64,000 nucleotides of DNA from Clostridia bacterium (GCA_030526115.1 JAUNDK010000001.1:55607-119606), one strand, 5' to 3'. Shown: positions 52,807-61,854, counted from the stretch's first letter. A program made the numbers and translations. The notes: a model not told the origin generated them from the letters alone.

Positions 52807-52826
52807 CTTAACTGATGTCAGTTAAG
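52807..52826 (+). promoter_or_regulatory. Perfect 20-bp palindrome upstream of the BspA-like gene
   Basis: CTTAACTGA-TG-TCAGTTAAG is a perfect 9+9 inverted repeat between the PBP gene and the BspA-like gene, 41 nt before its ATG. It has no T-tract, so a protein-binding site is likelier than a terminator. Confidence 0.45.
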
Positions 52827-52867
52827 TCGAAGTTAAAATTTAATACACTGAAAAGGAAGTGAAATCC

Positions 52868-54811
52868 ATGAAGAAAGAATTTCTCAAGATTTTATCTCTC
52901 ATTCTCTCCTTTGTGATGGTATTCACACTAAGCGTGAATGTTCTGGCATATTTCGGCTCCGATAAAGATGAATCCGGATCCTGTGGAGATGCGCTCTTTT
53001 ATGAGTATAAAGCAAGAACCGGTGAGCTTATCATTACAGGAGAAGGTGATATGACATCTGCTCCGTGGAGCGGATATGATGGTGTTACGGTAAAATCTGT
53101 GAGCTTTCCCGAGGGTCTCACTTCCGTTTGTTATATGGCGTTCTACGGCCAGTCGGAACTAAAAGGAGAGCTTGTGCTTCCCGAAAAACTCACAGAGATA
53201 GGTGATTCCGCATTCAGCGGATGTTCAGGCCTTACAGGGAATCTGATTATTCCCGAGGGTGTTACGGATATAGGTGCTCTTGCATTTAGTAACTGTGGTT
53301 TTACAGGCGAACTTACTCTTCCATCATCTTTAAAAACCATAGGCGACTATGCTTTCGAGGGATGCTCAGGCTTTACAGGTGAGCTTGTCCTTCCAAAAAA
53401 ACTTGAATACATAGGCATGAGTGCTTTTAACGGATGCGAGAGTTTTACAGGAAGCCTTGTAATACCGGATTCAGTCACAGAGATGGGTGTTTATGCCTTC
53501 GCTGAGTGCAAAAGCTTTGACGGAAATCTTGTCATTGGAAATGGCTTAACTGAACTGCCTGACAATGCATTCTATAACTGTGAGGGCCTCAGCGGTAATC
53601 TTGTTATACCGAATACAGTGGAGAAAATAGGCGCAAATGCATTTTTCGGTACAGGCTTTAACGGTGAACTTGAGCTCTCCGAAAATCTTACGGAAATAAG
53701 CGACTATGCCTTTTACAACTGTCTGTACCTTAACGGAAAACTGAAAATTCCCGAGAAAATTGAGCTTATCGGTATGAATGCATTTGAGTACTGTTCAGGA
53801 TTTACAGAACTGGAACTTCCCGAAGTATTAAAGTATATAGATGCCTCCGCTTTCAGGTACTGCACAGGTTTTGAAGGGGAACTGAAACTTCCGCAGAGCC
53901 TTGAGGTAATAAGCAGAGAGGCATTTGCAAACACAGGTTTTACAGGGGAGCTTAAACTTCCCGAGAATCTTAAAGCCATAGGATATTCCGCATTTTCCGC
54001 CTGCGAAGGATTAACAGGGGAATTGGTAATTCCGAACGGAATGAAGGCTATATGCGAGAGCGCCTTTGAATCCACAGGCATTGAGTGGGTAATATTCCCT
54101 GAAGGGCTTGTGTATATAGGTGACAGGGCTTTCTGCAACTGCCGGGGACTTACATCCGTAAGCATTCCCGACAGCGTGTCTTCCATAGGATATTTTGCAT
54201 TTGCGGACTGTTATAATCTTGCTGAAGCCGATTTCGGTAAGATTATCCCCGATTATTACAGCGTGGAATATGGCTCGCCGAGTTTCCCCGAGAACTGTGA
54301 GCTGAATATCCCGAAAGATTCCACCGATATTAAAAAGCTGTGGAAAACTTCCGAGCTCACCGAAGAAAATGCTGAAGAACCTGAGGAAAACTACAGTGAT
54401 GATTTCGGTGACATGGAAATATGCACCGATGAAATTTTCCCTTATGACTGGAGCATGGGACTTTATGACAGCTTTTACGGTGTGGGGGATATTGCTGATG
54501 TTAAACTCCGTTTTTCCGACGGAGAGATAAAACTTTCTGTGAACAGCAGGGATGAAATAACAGTATCGAGATATACCGCAGACGTGAGTGCTGATATGAT
54601 TAACACAGGTAAAATATACTGCAAGGACTTTTACTTTGAAAATATGAAGTTCAGCTACGGATATAACTCGTCTTCTGTGCTGACAGTAGAAATAATAAAA
54701 GAGGACGGAACAAAGCAGGAGGCAAGATTCATAAGCTCTTACTATAACGATGCCGAGTGTATATCCCACATGACAGACGGCCTGAATGTTATGAGAGAAC
54801 CGGAGTTTTAA
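52868..54811 (+). CDS. BspA-like leucine-rich repeat (LRR_5) surface protein
   Basis: A 647-residue exported protein. ATG 52868 is chosen because AAAAGGAA lies just upstream; an in-frame GTG 9 nt earlier abuts the SD. After a signal peptide (ILSLILSFVMVFTLSVNVLA) come about sixteen LRR_5 repeats of 22-24 residues (residues about 85-460) with the pattern GELVLPEKLTEIGDSAFSGC, where GELxLP and AF-xx-C recur. The last about 170 residues are non-repetitive and acidic. LRR_5/BspA proteins bind host or bacterial surface partners. No LPxTG or membrane anchor is visible. Confidence 0.9.
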   Translation: MKKEFLKILSLILSFVMVFTLSVNVLAYFGSDKDESGSCGDALFYEYKARTGELIITGEGDMTSAPWSGYDGVTVKSVSFPEGLTSVCYMAFYGQSELKGELVLPEKLTEIGDSAFSGCSGLTGNLIIPEGVTDIGALAFSNCGFTGELTLPSSLKTIGDYAFEGCSGFTGELVLPKKLEYIGMSAFNGCESFTGSLVIPDSVTEMGVYAFAECKSFDGNLVIGNGLTELPDNAFYNCEGLSGNLVIPNTVEKIGANAFFGTGFNGELELSENLTEISDYAFYNCLYLNGKLKIPEKIELIGMNAFEYCSGFTELELPEVLKYIDASAFRYCTGFEGELKLPQSLEVISREAFANTGFTGELKLPENLKAIGYSAFSACEGLTGELVIPNGMKAICESAFESTGIEWVIFPEGLVYIGDRAFCNCRGLTSVSIPDSVSSIGYFAFADCYNLAEADFGKIIPDYYSVEYGSPSFPENCELNIPKDSTDIKKLWKTSELTEENAEEPEENYSDDFGDMEICTDEIFPYDWSMGLYDSFYGVGDIADVKLRFSDGEIKLSVNSRDEITVSRYTADVSADMINTGKIYCKDFYFENMKFSYGYNSSSVLTVEIIKEDGTKQEARFISSYYNDAECISHMTDGLNVMREPEF

Positions 54812-54814
54812 TTC

Positions 54815-54843
54815 TTGAAAATCAAAATTCAGAGTGTTAAAAT
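54815..54843 (+). promoter_or_regulatory. Promoter of the half-size EamA transporter gene
   Basis: TTGAAA (54815-54820), 17-bp spacer, TAAAAT (54838-54843), 38 nt before the ATG. Confidence 0.65.
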
Positions 54844-54880
54844 ATAAATATGATATTTAACATTTTGGAGGATTTTTCTT

Positions 54881-55294
54881 ATGTGGGCGGTATTTGCAGT
54901 ACTTTCCGCCGTATTTGCGGCACTTACATCAATTCTTGCAAAGATAGGCATAGACGGTGTTAACTCCAACCTTGCTACAGCCATAAGAACTGTGGTTGTT
55001 GTGGCAATGGCATGGGGCATGGTGTTTATAACAGGCACTCAGTCAGGTTTGTCGGAAATAAGCCGAAAGAGCTGGATTTTCCTTATTCTTTCAGGTCTTG
55101 CAACAGGCGCATCATGGCTGTGTTACTACAGAGCTTTACAGATGGGAGAGGCATCAAAGGTTGTTCCCATCGATAAAATGAGCGTGGTTATCACACTTAT
55201 ACTTGCATTCGTGTTCCTGCACGAGCAGTTCACTGCAAAGAGTTTAATAGGCTGTGCGTTAATTACCGCAGGTACTCTTGTAATGGTATTATAA
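54881..55294 (+). CDS. EamA/DMT-superfamily transporter, single-domain (half-size)
   Basis: A 137-residue protein with a single EamA domain of five hydrophobic segments (AVLSAVFAALTSILAKIGI at the start; SGLATGASWLCYYRALQMGEASKVVPIDKMSVVITLILAFVFLHE, the DMT signature). Typical EamA proteins have two such domains, so this must act as a dimer. The substrate is unknown. TTTTGGAGG is the SD. Confidence 0.88.
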   Translation: MWAVFAVLSAVFAALTSILAKIGIDGVNSNLATAIRTVVVVAMAWGMVFITGTQSGLSEISRKSWIFLILSGLATGASWLCYYRALQMGEASKVVPIDKMSVVITLILAFVFLHEQFTAKSLIGCALITAGTLVMVL

Positions 55295-55298
55295 AAAT

Positions 55299-55335
55299 AC
55301 GGCGTGACCCGAATTATTCAAGGTCACGCCGTTTC
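55299..55335. terminator. Bidirectional terminator between the EamA gene and the sugar oxidoreductase operon
   Basis: The 11-bp perfect stem ACGGCGTGACC / GGTCACGCCGT is flanked by TTTCTGTGTTT on the plus strand and ATTTTTAT on the minus strand. Confidence 0.9.
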
Positions 55336-55340
55336 TGTGT

Positions 55341-56183
55341 TTATTTGAGTAATTTCATGAGTGCCGCATGGGCTGTGCTGTATGCCCACACACCGCCCTT
55401 GTCTTTTAGTGAAGCATCTGTATGCTCAAGGGTCTTGAATGTGGCAAAGTCCGCAAGATGTGGTTCAAGGCTTAAGAAACCGTCGAAGCCCTTTTCGTCG
55501 AGCTTTGAAAGTATTGCCTTTACATTGCCGTCACCTTCGCCTGCGGGAACAACCACGCTGTCGGAGAATCTGGCATCCTTAATGTGAATGTATGCTATGA
55601 AGTCCTTTAAGAGATCGTAGGCCTCAAGGGTATCCTGACCGCACTGAATGAAGTTTGCGAAGTCGAAAGTACACCTGAAGTTATCGCAGTATAATTCATC
55701 GAAAAGCTCACGGCAGCGTTTTGCGTTATCGCCGTAGATTCCTTTCTCGTTCTCGTGGAGGAGAACCACATTCTTTTCCTTGGCGTAGTCCACCATCATT
55801 TTCATTCGGCGGAAAACTTCGTCTCTGTATTTCTCCGGTTCTTCACCCTCCGGAATATAGAAAGAGAACATTCTGATATACTTTGTGCCGAATATCTCTA
55901 TCAGCTCCACTGTATGCTTGAATTTCTCGAAGTGAGGCTCGAAATCATCGGTGATTTTAATTTTGCCAATGGGTGAACCGAGTGCGGAAATGCCTATGCC
56001 GTTCTCTTTGAGGTAGGCGGACATTTTCTCTGCGTCCTCGTTGCTGTAATCGGAAACGCCCTTGGAGTTGGCGCTTCTGAATTCTATGTATTTTACATCA
56101 AGTTCTTTGAGTAATGCGACCTGCTCTTTGATATCGTCTGAGATTTCATCCGCAAAGCCGCTTATTATTGTATTCTCAAGCAT
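55341..56183 (-). CDS. Sugar phosphate isomerase/epimerase-type TIM barrel protein (AP_endonuc_2)
   Basis: A 280-residue xylose-isomerase-like TIM barrel. Candidate metal ligands are Glu in LLHENEKGIYGD, Asp in CTFDFANFIQ, His in AYIHIKDARF and Glu in LSLEPHLADF. Members isomerise or epimerise sugars, inosose or keto-sugars. It is the last gene of a five-gene minus-strand operon, 2 nt behind a Gfo/Idh oxidoreductase gene. Confidence 0.88.
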   Translation of the reverse strand: MLENTIISGFADEISDDIKEQVALLKELDVKYIEFRSANSKGVSDYSNEDAEKMSAYLKENGIGISALGSPIGKIKITDDFEPHFEKFKHTVELIEIFGTKYIRMFSFYIPEGEEPEKYRDEVFRRMKMMVDYAKEKNVVLLHENEKGIYGDNAKRCRELFDELYCDNFRCTFDFANFIQCGQDTLEAYDLLKDFIAYIHIKDARFSDSVVVPAGEGDGNVKAILSKLDEKGFDGFLSLEPHLADFATFKTLEHTDASLKDKGGVWAYSTAHAALMKLLK

Positions 56184-56185
56184 TG

Positions 56186-57196
56186 TTATATCTCCTGTAA
56201 ATTTTTCATACCGCCGTTTCTCGCCGAGTCATAGCATGTGAGCATGAGGCGTGCGGTGTCCATAACCTTATCAAGACAGGTGTCGAAGCTTCTGCCTTCT
56301 TCGAGGGCTTTGTAGAAGCTCTCTATGCATATTCCGTGGCTTGCGCCCCAGTAGGATTTGCCGAGGGCCTTGTTTACTTCAAGCTCCGGTTTTTCTCTGC
56401 GACCGTCGGGGTAATATATGGTGAGCTCCGGGTCTTCGAGCCTGAGTTTCATGTTCTCGCAGTCAATCTCTATAATCGGGATTTCGTCTGTGTGATATGC
56501 CGTTGTGGCATAGAAGGAGCCGACAGCACCACCCTCATACTCAATGTATGCTTCCATCATGTCTTCAACCTCGATTACGCCCTTGAGGTGGTGGTTCTGT
56601 ATGCTTGCCTCTGCTCTGACAGGTTTGCCTGTAAGGTAAGTCATTAAATCGAGGGTGTGAACAGACTGGTTGATTAAAGCTCCGCCACCCTCGGTGTCGA
56701 GTTTTCCGCGCCATCCGCTCTCTGTGTAATACGGTGCTTCACGGTGCCATGTTACATAACCACGGCATCCCTTTACTCTGCCTGATTCGCCGGAATCTAT
56801 CAGCTTTTTTGCGTACTGTACGCAGGCGTTATACCTGTTCTGAAAGCACAGGGCGAGGGTTTTGTCTGTCTGAACTTCATACAGTTCTTTCAGCTGTTCT
56901 GGGCTTATGCACGGAGGTTTCTCCATGAAAACTTTAATTTCTTTTTTTAGGGCACTCACCGCCACAGGAACATGAAGGTAGTGGGGGAGGCATATATGCA
57001 GAACATCAATCTTCTCAGAGTTCAGCATATCTTCTATGGAGGTATATACTTTGCCTCCGTATTTTTCTGCCATGCTTTCTGCTCTTTCGGTGATAATATC
57101 ACAGAAAGAACAGAGTTCTACGTTATTAATTCCATTAAGGATGGCGGCATGCACCTGCGCTATACCGCCACATCCTGCTATTGCTGTTTTAATCAT
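56186..57196 (-). CDS. Gfo/Idh/MocA family oxidoreductase (operon gene 4)
   Basis: A 336-residue NAD(P)-dependent oxidoreductase. The Rossmann start is MIKTAIAGCGGIAQVHAA, the EKP motif VFMEKPPCISPEQL, and the catalytic block DTEGGGALINQSVHTLDLMTYL with the conserved His and Asp. The extended segment WHREAPYYTESGWRGKL resembles members that oxidise sugars or glycosides at C3. It is 2 nt behind the companion dehydrogenase gene. Confidence 0.9.
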   Translation of the reverse strand: MIKTAIAGCGGIAQVHAAILNGINNVELCSFCDIITERAESMAEKYGGKVYTSIEDMLNSEKIDVLHICLPHYLHVPVAVSALKKEIKVFMEKPPCISPEQLKELYEVQTDKTLALCFQNRYNACVQYAKKLIDSGESGRVKGCRGYVTWHREAPYYTESGWRGKLDTEGGGALINQSVHTLDLMTYLTGKPVRAEASIQNHHLKGVIEVEDMMEAYIEYEGGAVGSFYATTAYHTDEIPIIEIDCENMKLRLEDPELTIYYPDGRREKPELEVNKALGKSYWGASHGICIESFYKALEEGRSFDTCLDKVMDTARLMLTCYDSARNGGMKNLQEI

Positions 57197-57198
57197 GC

Positions 57199-58353
57199 TT
57201 AATAAGTTCCCTTGGTGTCAAATGTTACCTCGGTTACATTCTTTTTCTTTGATGTCTTGCGAAGCTCTGTGAGCTTTTCGAGGAAGAGATCCTCGTCAAA
57301 CGGAATTTCCACCTCTTTGTCGAGCCATGAGGAAAGGTGCATTGCATTTGAGAGGGTGAGGCCGTTAATGCCCTCGTAACCCTCGGCGACAAGCGGAGTG
57401 CCGTGAAGTATTTTTGCGGCAAAGGCGTTTACTATGCCCTTGTGCTGTGGGTTTTCTCCGTCGGTTTCAACTGTCTCCCAGTGACCGCTCGGCGGGACAA
57501 AGCCCTCGGTCGCAGTGAAGCAGTATTCTCTCTCGTTTACATCGAGGCGATAGAGCTTTAACTCGTTGTTCTCACATACCAGCTTGCCTTTTTCCAGAGT
57601 GACCTCGAAGCGGTTTGTTCCCGGGGCATCGCCTGTTGTTGTGACGAAAACACCTGTTGCGCCGTTGGGATATTCAAGGTAGGCTGTAACATCGTCTTCA
57701 ACCTCGATATCGTGCCATTTGCCTGTGTGGCAGAAAGCTCTTACCTTTGACGGCATACCACATATCCACTGAATGAGGTCGAGGTTATGTGGGCACTGGT
57801 TGAGCAGTACGCCACCGCCTTCGCCGTCCCATGTGGCTCTCCATCCGCCGGAATTGTAGTAAGCCTGAGTGCGGTACCAGTCTGTGATTATCCAGTTTAC
57901 ACGCTTGATTGCACCGAGTTCCCCTGAATGAACCAGCTCATGCATTTTTCTGTAAACACAGTTGGTTCTCTGGTTGAACATCATGGCGAAAACTTTATCG
58001 GACTTTGCGGCGGCTTCGTTCATCTCTCTTACCTGCTTGGTGTAAACTCCGGCAGGCTTTTCGCTTATAACATGAAGACCGTGATTAAGTGCCTCTATAA
58101 CATATTTCGGGTGGTCGTAGTGGGGTACGGCAACAAGAACCGCATCCACAAGTCCTGACTCCATGAGCTTTATGGCATCATCAAAAATGACAACGCCCTC
58201 TTTGCAATTTTCTTTGCACCACTCTCGGCGGTTTTCTTTTATGTCACATACGGCAGTCAGCTCAATTTCGGGACAGGCACCTTCGTTGATATACTCAATG
58301 TGGCCGCTGCCCATATTACCTATGCCGATAATACCAAGTCTTACTTTGTCCAT
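57199..58353 (-). CDS. Gfo/Idh/MocA family oxidoreductase (operon gene 3)
   Basis: A 384-residue oxidoreductase related to the adjacent gene product. It begins VRLGIIGIGNMGSGHIEYI and has VISEKPAGVY, WRATWDGEGGGVLLNQCPHNLDLIQWICG (conserved His and Asp) and a C-terminal extension. The segment TDWYRTQAYYNSGGWRATW is typical of a subgroup acting on glycosides or keto-sugars. Two related dehydrogenases side by side suggest an oxidation followed by a reduction, or two successive oxidations. Confidence 0.9.
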   Translation of the reverse strand: MDKVRLGIIGIGNMGSGHIEYINEGACPEIELTAVCDIKENRREWCKENCKEGVVIFDDAIKLMESGLVDAVLVAVPHYDHPKYVIEALNHGLHVISEKPAGVYTKQVREMNEAAAKSDKVFAMMFNQRTNCVYRKMHELVHSGELGAIKRVNWIITDWYRTQAYYNSGGWRATWDGEGGGVLLNQCPHNLDLIQWICGMPSKVRAFCHTGKWHDIEVEDDVTAYLEYPNGATGVFVTTTGDAPGTNRFEVTLEKGKLVCENNELKLYRLDVNEREYCFTATEGFVPPSGHWETVETDGENPQHKGIVNAFAAKILHGTPLVAEGYEGINGLTLSNAMHLSSWLDKEVEIPFDEDLFLEKLTELRKTSKKKNVTEVTFDTKGTY

Positions 58354-58370
58354 ACCTTATATTTGCTCCT

Positions 58371-59141
58371 TTATTTAAATCCTTTGCTTACAAGGAAATC
58401 TCTGCTTATTTTAAGGGATTCAAAGGGATCCCTTCTGCATGTGTCCTGCTCAATGAGGGCACATTTTGCACCTGCCTCATCACAGGCGGCAATAATATCG
58501 TCCCAGTCGAGGTTGCCCTCTCCAACTTCTGAGAACTCAGGCACGAACATGGCGTCGGGGTGAATTCTCAGGTCCTTGAAATGAACATACATGGCTCTTT
58601 TGCCTATTTCACGGATGAATTTTGCAGGGTCTTTACCGCCCACCTGAACCCAGTAGGTATCGAGAATAAAACGGAATTTATCCGGGTCAGTCTCTGTGAG
58701 AAATCTGTCCATTATGGTTCTGCTGTTATGTTTTACAAATTCCGCACTGTGATTGTGGTAACCGAAAACAAAGCCGTTATCGTAAAGTTTATCCGCAATG
58801 GTGTTTGCCTCCTCTATAAAAGCGGAAACACCGTCATCTGTCTTTAACATATCAACAGGGGCAATGCCTATGGAACAGCTGTCACAGCCCAGGATGGAAT
58901 TATACTCCATAATCTCGGAAAGATTTTCTTTAAAGTCCTGAAAAGCTCTGTGGGTGACAACGCACTTTAAATCGAGCTCATCGAGCACTTCTTTCATGAA
59001 TTTCGCCTTGAGGGGAGTGCCGGAAATCTGTACCGTATCAAAGCCGATTTTTTTAATCTTCTGCATGGATGTAATAAAGTCATCCTCTGTCTGCATGAAG
59101 TCTCTTATGGTAAAAAGCTGAGCGCCAATGTGTCTGTCCAT
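58371..59141 (-). CDS. Sugar phosphate isomerase/epimerase-type TIM barrel protein (operon gene 2)
   Basis: A 256-residue TIM barrel of the AP_endonuc_2/xylose-isomerase-like family. Metal-site candidates lie in VFGYHNHSAEFV, FILDTYWVQVGG, YVHFKDLRI and CALIEQDTC. It differs clearly from the barrel at 55341, so the operon holds two distinct barrels. It starts 11 nt after the GGDEF gene stop and 17 nt before the next gene, indicating one transcript. Confidence 0.88.
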   Translation of the reverse strand: MDRHIGAQLFTIRDFMQTEDDFITSMQKIKKIGFDTVQISGTPLKAKFMKEVLDELDLKCVVTHRAFQDFKENLSEIMEYNSILGCDSCSIGIAPVDMLKTDDGVSAFIEEANTIADKLYDNGFVFGYHNHSAEFVKHNSRTIMDRFLTETDPDKFRFILDTYWVQVGGKDPAKFIREIGKRAMYVHFKDLRIHPDAMFVPEFSEVGEGNLDWDDIIAACDEAGAKCALIEQDTCRRDPFESLKISRDFLVSKGFK

Positions 59142-59152
59142 GGTATCCTCCG

Positions 59153-60700
59153 TTAGTTTACATTTTTGACAAATAAAAATACTATCTGATGTTCAGGGGT
59201 GAATTCCGGTGCGGGAACCATCTCCATCATTGCCTTTTTGAATTCTCCACCTATGAGTCTTCTGTAATGAACATAGAACACAGGATAACCTTCAAGGAAG
59301 AAATTCCTTACAAAATCAGGATGAGTTTTCCTCAGGAATATTTCAAGGTCACCTTCATGAACATGTCCCGATACGGCAAATTCTTTTATCCAGTCAAAGA
59401 GTTTCGGTCTGAATCCCATTTCTTCATTTTTCTCTTCGCCCGGCATTTTTATAATCAGGTAGTTATCTTCTGTCAGATCGGCCTTGAGAATTTTAGTGTA
59501 AGATCCGCAAAGGGCCTTGTATGCCTCCTGCTGTCCCCATCTGTCTATGCCCTTACTGTTATAGAAGTCATTTTTTGAGCTGTACATTCTTCTGTCTGCA
59601 CGAAGAATCATTTCATCGAGCGGAAGATTTTGGTCTTCACTCTTCTTTACAAAACCTGCGGAAATGCTCAGATTAACATCAAAACTTCCTTTCCAGTCAA
59701 GCTGAGAATTCTCAAAATCCGTTTTAATCTCTTCAAGGGTATCGGAGCTGCAGTAAATCATGGCACAGAACTCATCGCCACCGGTGCGGTAAACTCTTCC
59801 ATAGCCACCAAAACACCTTTTCATGCAGTCTGCGGCAGCAATAATCAGCTCGTCTCCCGCATTGTGTCCGAGGTTATCGTTTGTCGATTTAAGTTCATTT
59901 ACGTCCATGGAGATAAAGACGAAGCTTTCGGGAATTTCCGAATCCCTGAGATTCATAATCTCTTCTTCGTAAGATTTGCGGTTCCACAGTCCTGTAAGTT
60001 CATCTGTACTTGCATTCTGAATCAGAAGCTGTTCTCTGTCGTCAAGTGTGACATACACATGAATTATCATGCTTCCGATGAAATAACCTATGGAGTAGAA
60101 CGGTGCTTCCGGGAAGCAGTACTGGAAAATACCGCAGACTACCGGAGCAAGAACAAAGATGAAAATAGCTGAATAACTGGAATCTTTTCCGGAATTCTTA
60201 ATGTATGCATAAATCGAGATGAGAGCTATCATCATGAATATTGCATACTGATTAATGAAACAGTATGGTCTGTAATCATAGGTTACATATTCACCGCCGG
60301 GGCTTATTCTGAAAACAATCGGTACAAACAGGTTGACGACTAACAGAGAAAGCTGGAGAAAACAAACCAGCGCCAGCAGGGACTTCCACAGTTTCATGTG
60401 TTTTGGTTTGTGTTCGGCATAATTGATTACATATATCATCCAGAAAGCCGCCGTAGTAACCGTTGAAAGGTGAAATACAGTGGAGCTTATAAAGAACGGA
60501 ATTCCGTTATAAAGCGGAACAGACCCGAAAAATCCCCATGCGGCATCCTGAATACAAAAGAAAATAACGCACTTTAACAGTCTGCCGTAACTTCTTGATC
60601 TGCTGTTTGATTTATCCTCAAAAGTCGAATCATGCAGATATACTATCAGCAGTACTGCGGCAAATACTATGTTGGTAATATAGTATAAAGGATTTATCAT
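59153..60700 (-). CDS. Membrane diguanylate cyclase (GGDEF domain), first gene of the sugar oxidoreductase operon
   Basis: A 515-residue protein. ATG 60700 is preceded by GAGAGGGG; the ATG at 60736 has no SD. The N-terminal about 235 residues have seven or eight membrane helices, like sensor-type 7TM input modules. The GGDEF domain (about 245-400) has the intact active site YRTGGDEFCAM, with MDVNELKSTNDNLGHNAGDEL as substrate region, so it should make c-di-GMP; no RxxD inhibitory site is evident. The last about 115 residues (from LCGSYTKILKADL) look PAS-like. It shares one transcript with four sugar-enzyme genes. Confidence 0.92.
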   Translation of the reverse strand: MINPLYYITNIVFAAVLLIVYLHDSTFEDKSNSRSRSYGRLLKCVIFFCIQDAAWGFFGSVPLYNGIPFFISSTVFHLSTVTTAAFWMIYVINYAEHKPKHMKLWKSLLALVCFLQLSLLVVNLFVPIVFRISPGGEYVTYDYRPYCFINQYAIFMMIALISIYAYIKNSGKDSSYSAIFIFVLAPVVCGIFQYCFPEAPFYSIGYFIGSMIIHVYVTLDDREQLLIQNASTDELTGLWNRKSYEEEIMNLRDSEIPESFVFISMDVNELKSTNDNLGHNAGDELIIAAADCMKRCFGGYGRVYRTGGDEFCAMIYCSSDTLEEIKTDFENSQLDWKGSFDVNLSISAGFVKKSEDQNLPLDEMILRADRRMYSSKNDFYNSKGIDRWGQQEAYKALCGSYTKILKADLTEDNYLIIKMPGEEKNEEMGFRPKLFDWIKEFAVSGHVHEGDLEIFLRKTHPDFVRNFFLEGYPVFYVHYRRLIGGEFKKAMMEMVPAPEFTPEHQIVFLFVKNVN

Positions 60701-60746
60701 AAATTTTCCCCTCTCAATGTTGTTAAAACAAAACATTTATTAATAT

Positions 60747-60775
60747 ATTATACTATAACGCTCGGTAACAATCAA
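60747..60775 (-). promoter_or_regulatory. Promoter of the GGDEF-sugar oxidoreductase operon
   Basis: On the minus strand TTGATT (60770-60775), 17-bp spacer and TATAAT (60747-60752), 46 nt before the start codon at 60700. No further promoter is obvious before 59141. Confidence 0.75.
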
Positions 60776-60844
60776 TAAAATACAATTCCAATAAGGCAAA
60801 TATCTGTAAATAATATATGAATTCAATTACCTGCGAAAGCCTGT

Positions 60845-60872
60845 TTTACAAATTGCAAAAGTATGGTATAAT
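60845..60872 (+). promoter_or_regulatory. Promoter of the DUF362 gene
   Basis: TTTACA (60845-60850), 16-bp spacer, TATAAT (60867-60872). Confidence 0.65.
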
Positions 60873-60895
60873 TACAATATTATATTTCGGAAAGG

Positions 60896-61765
60896 ATGCA
60901 GAAAATATGGAAAAGGCAAAAGTATATTTTTCAAGAGAAATTATTGGAGATGTATAAAATGCTCGGCAAAGAGCTTACAGGCAAAGTTGCGGTAAAGGTT
61001 CACTCCGGCGAACAGGGCAACCAGAACTTTATCAGACCTGATTTCTGGAAACCTGTGGTAGACCATGTAAACGGTACTATCGTAGAGTGCAACACAGCTT
61101 ACAGTGGTGAAAGAAACACAACACCAAAGCACCTTAAAACTCTTGCTACTCATGGCTGGAGCGAATATTTTGATGTTGACCTCCTCGATGCAGAGGGTCC
61201 TGATATGGAGCTTCCTGTAAAGAACGGCAAGCACCTCACAGTAAACTATGTCGGTAAGGACATGGCAAACTATGATTCTCTCCTTGTACTCTCCCATTTC
61301 AAGGGTCACCCTATGGGCGGTTTCGGCGGTGCATTAAAGCAGCTCTCAATCGGATGTGCTTCCGCATACGGAAAGGCTGTTATTCACGGTGCAGGCGATG
61401 CAAAGGAAATCTGGACAGCTGATCACAACAAGTTCCTCGAGAGCATGGCTGAGTCTGCAGAAACAGTTATTGACTTTTTCAAGGGCAATGTTGTCTATGT
61501 ATCCGTACTCAAGAATCTTTCCGTTGACTGCGACTGCTGTGCAGTTGCTGAGGATCCATGCATGAAGGATATCGGCATTATGGTTTCCACAGACCCTGTC
61601 GCAATCGACCAGGCAGGAATTGACATGGTATATGCCCAGACAGACGATCCGGGTCTTCCGCACTTCATGGAGAGAGTTAAGTCCAGAAACGGTACATACA
61701 CAATTGATGTTGCCGCTGAAATCGGCTACGGCACAAAGGACTATGAGCTTATTACAGTAGAATAA
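60896..61765 (+). CDS. DUF362 family protein with an apparent frameshift near its 5' end
   Basis: The long frame (289 residues from ATG 60896) carries DUF362 features: VAVKVHSGEQGNQNFIRPDFW, EGPDMELPVKNGKHL, LVLSHFKGHPMGGFGGALKQLSIGCA, VDCDCCAVAEDP and STDPVAIDQAGIDMVY. DUF362 proteins are often ferredoxin-associated and of unknown function. The first about 15 residues of this frame look unnatural and ATG 60896 lies inside the SD (GGAAAGG). The natural start is ATG 60907 in another frame, reading MEKAKVYFSREI before a TAA at 60955. So the gene is probably frameshifted between 60930 and 60950, or is now translated from ATG 60959 behind GGAG. Confidence 0.8.
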   Translation: MQKIWKRQKYIFQEKLLEMYKMLGKELTGKVAVKVHSGEQGNQNFIRPDFWKPVVDHVNGTIVECNTAYSGERNTTPKHLKTLATHGWSEYFDVDLLDAEGPDMELPVKNGKHLTVNYVGKDMANYDSLLVLSHFKGHPMGGFGGALKQLSIGCASAYGKAVIHGAGDAKEIWTADHNKFLESMAESAETVIDFFKGNVVYVSVLKNLSVDCDCCAVAEDPCMKDIGIMVSTDPVAIDQAGIDMVYAQTDDPGLPHFMERVKSRNGTYTIDVAAEIGYGTKDYELITVE

Positions 61766-61772
61766 TATGTTT

Positions 61773-61806
61773 CATCGGGCTGATTAAATTCGGTCCGATG
61801 TTTTTC
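61773..61806 (+). terminator. Intrinsic terminator after the DUF362 gene
   Basis: The stem CATCGG / CCGATG, extended by weaker inner pairs, is followed by TTTTTCTTT. Confidence 0.7.
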
Positions 61807-61854
61807 TTTGTGCTTGATTCTGTTATAATAGTCAAAACGAAAGGAGAATAAATT

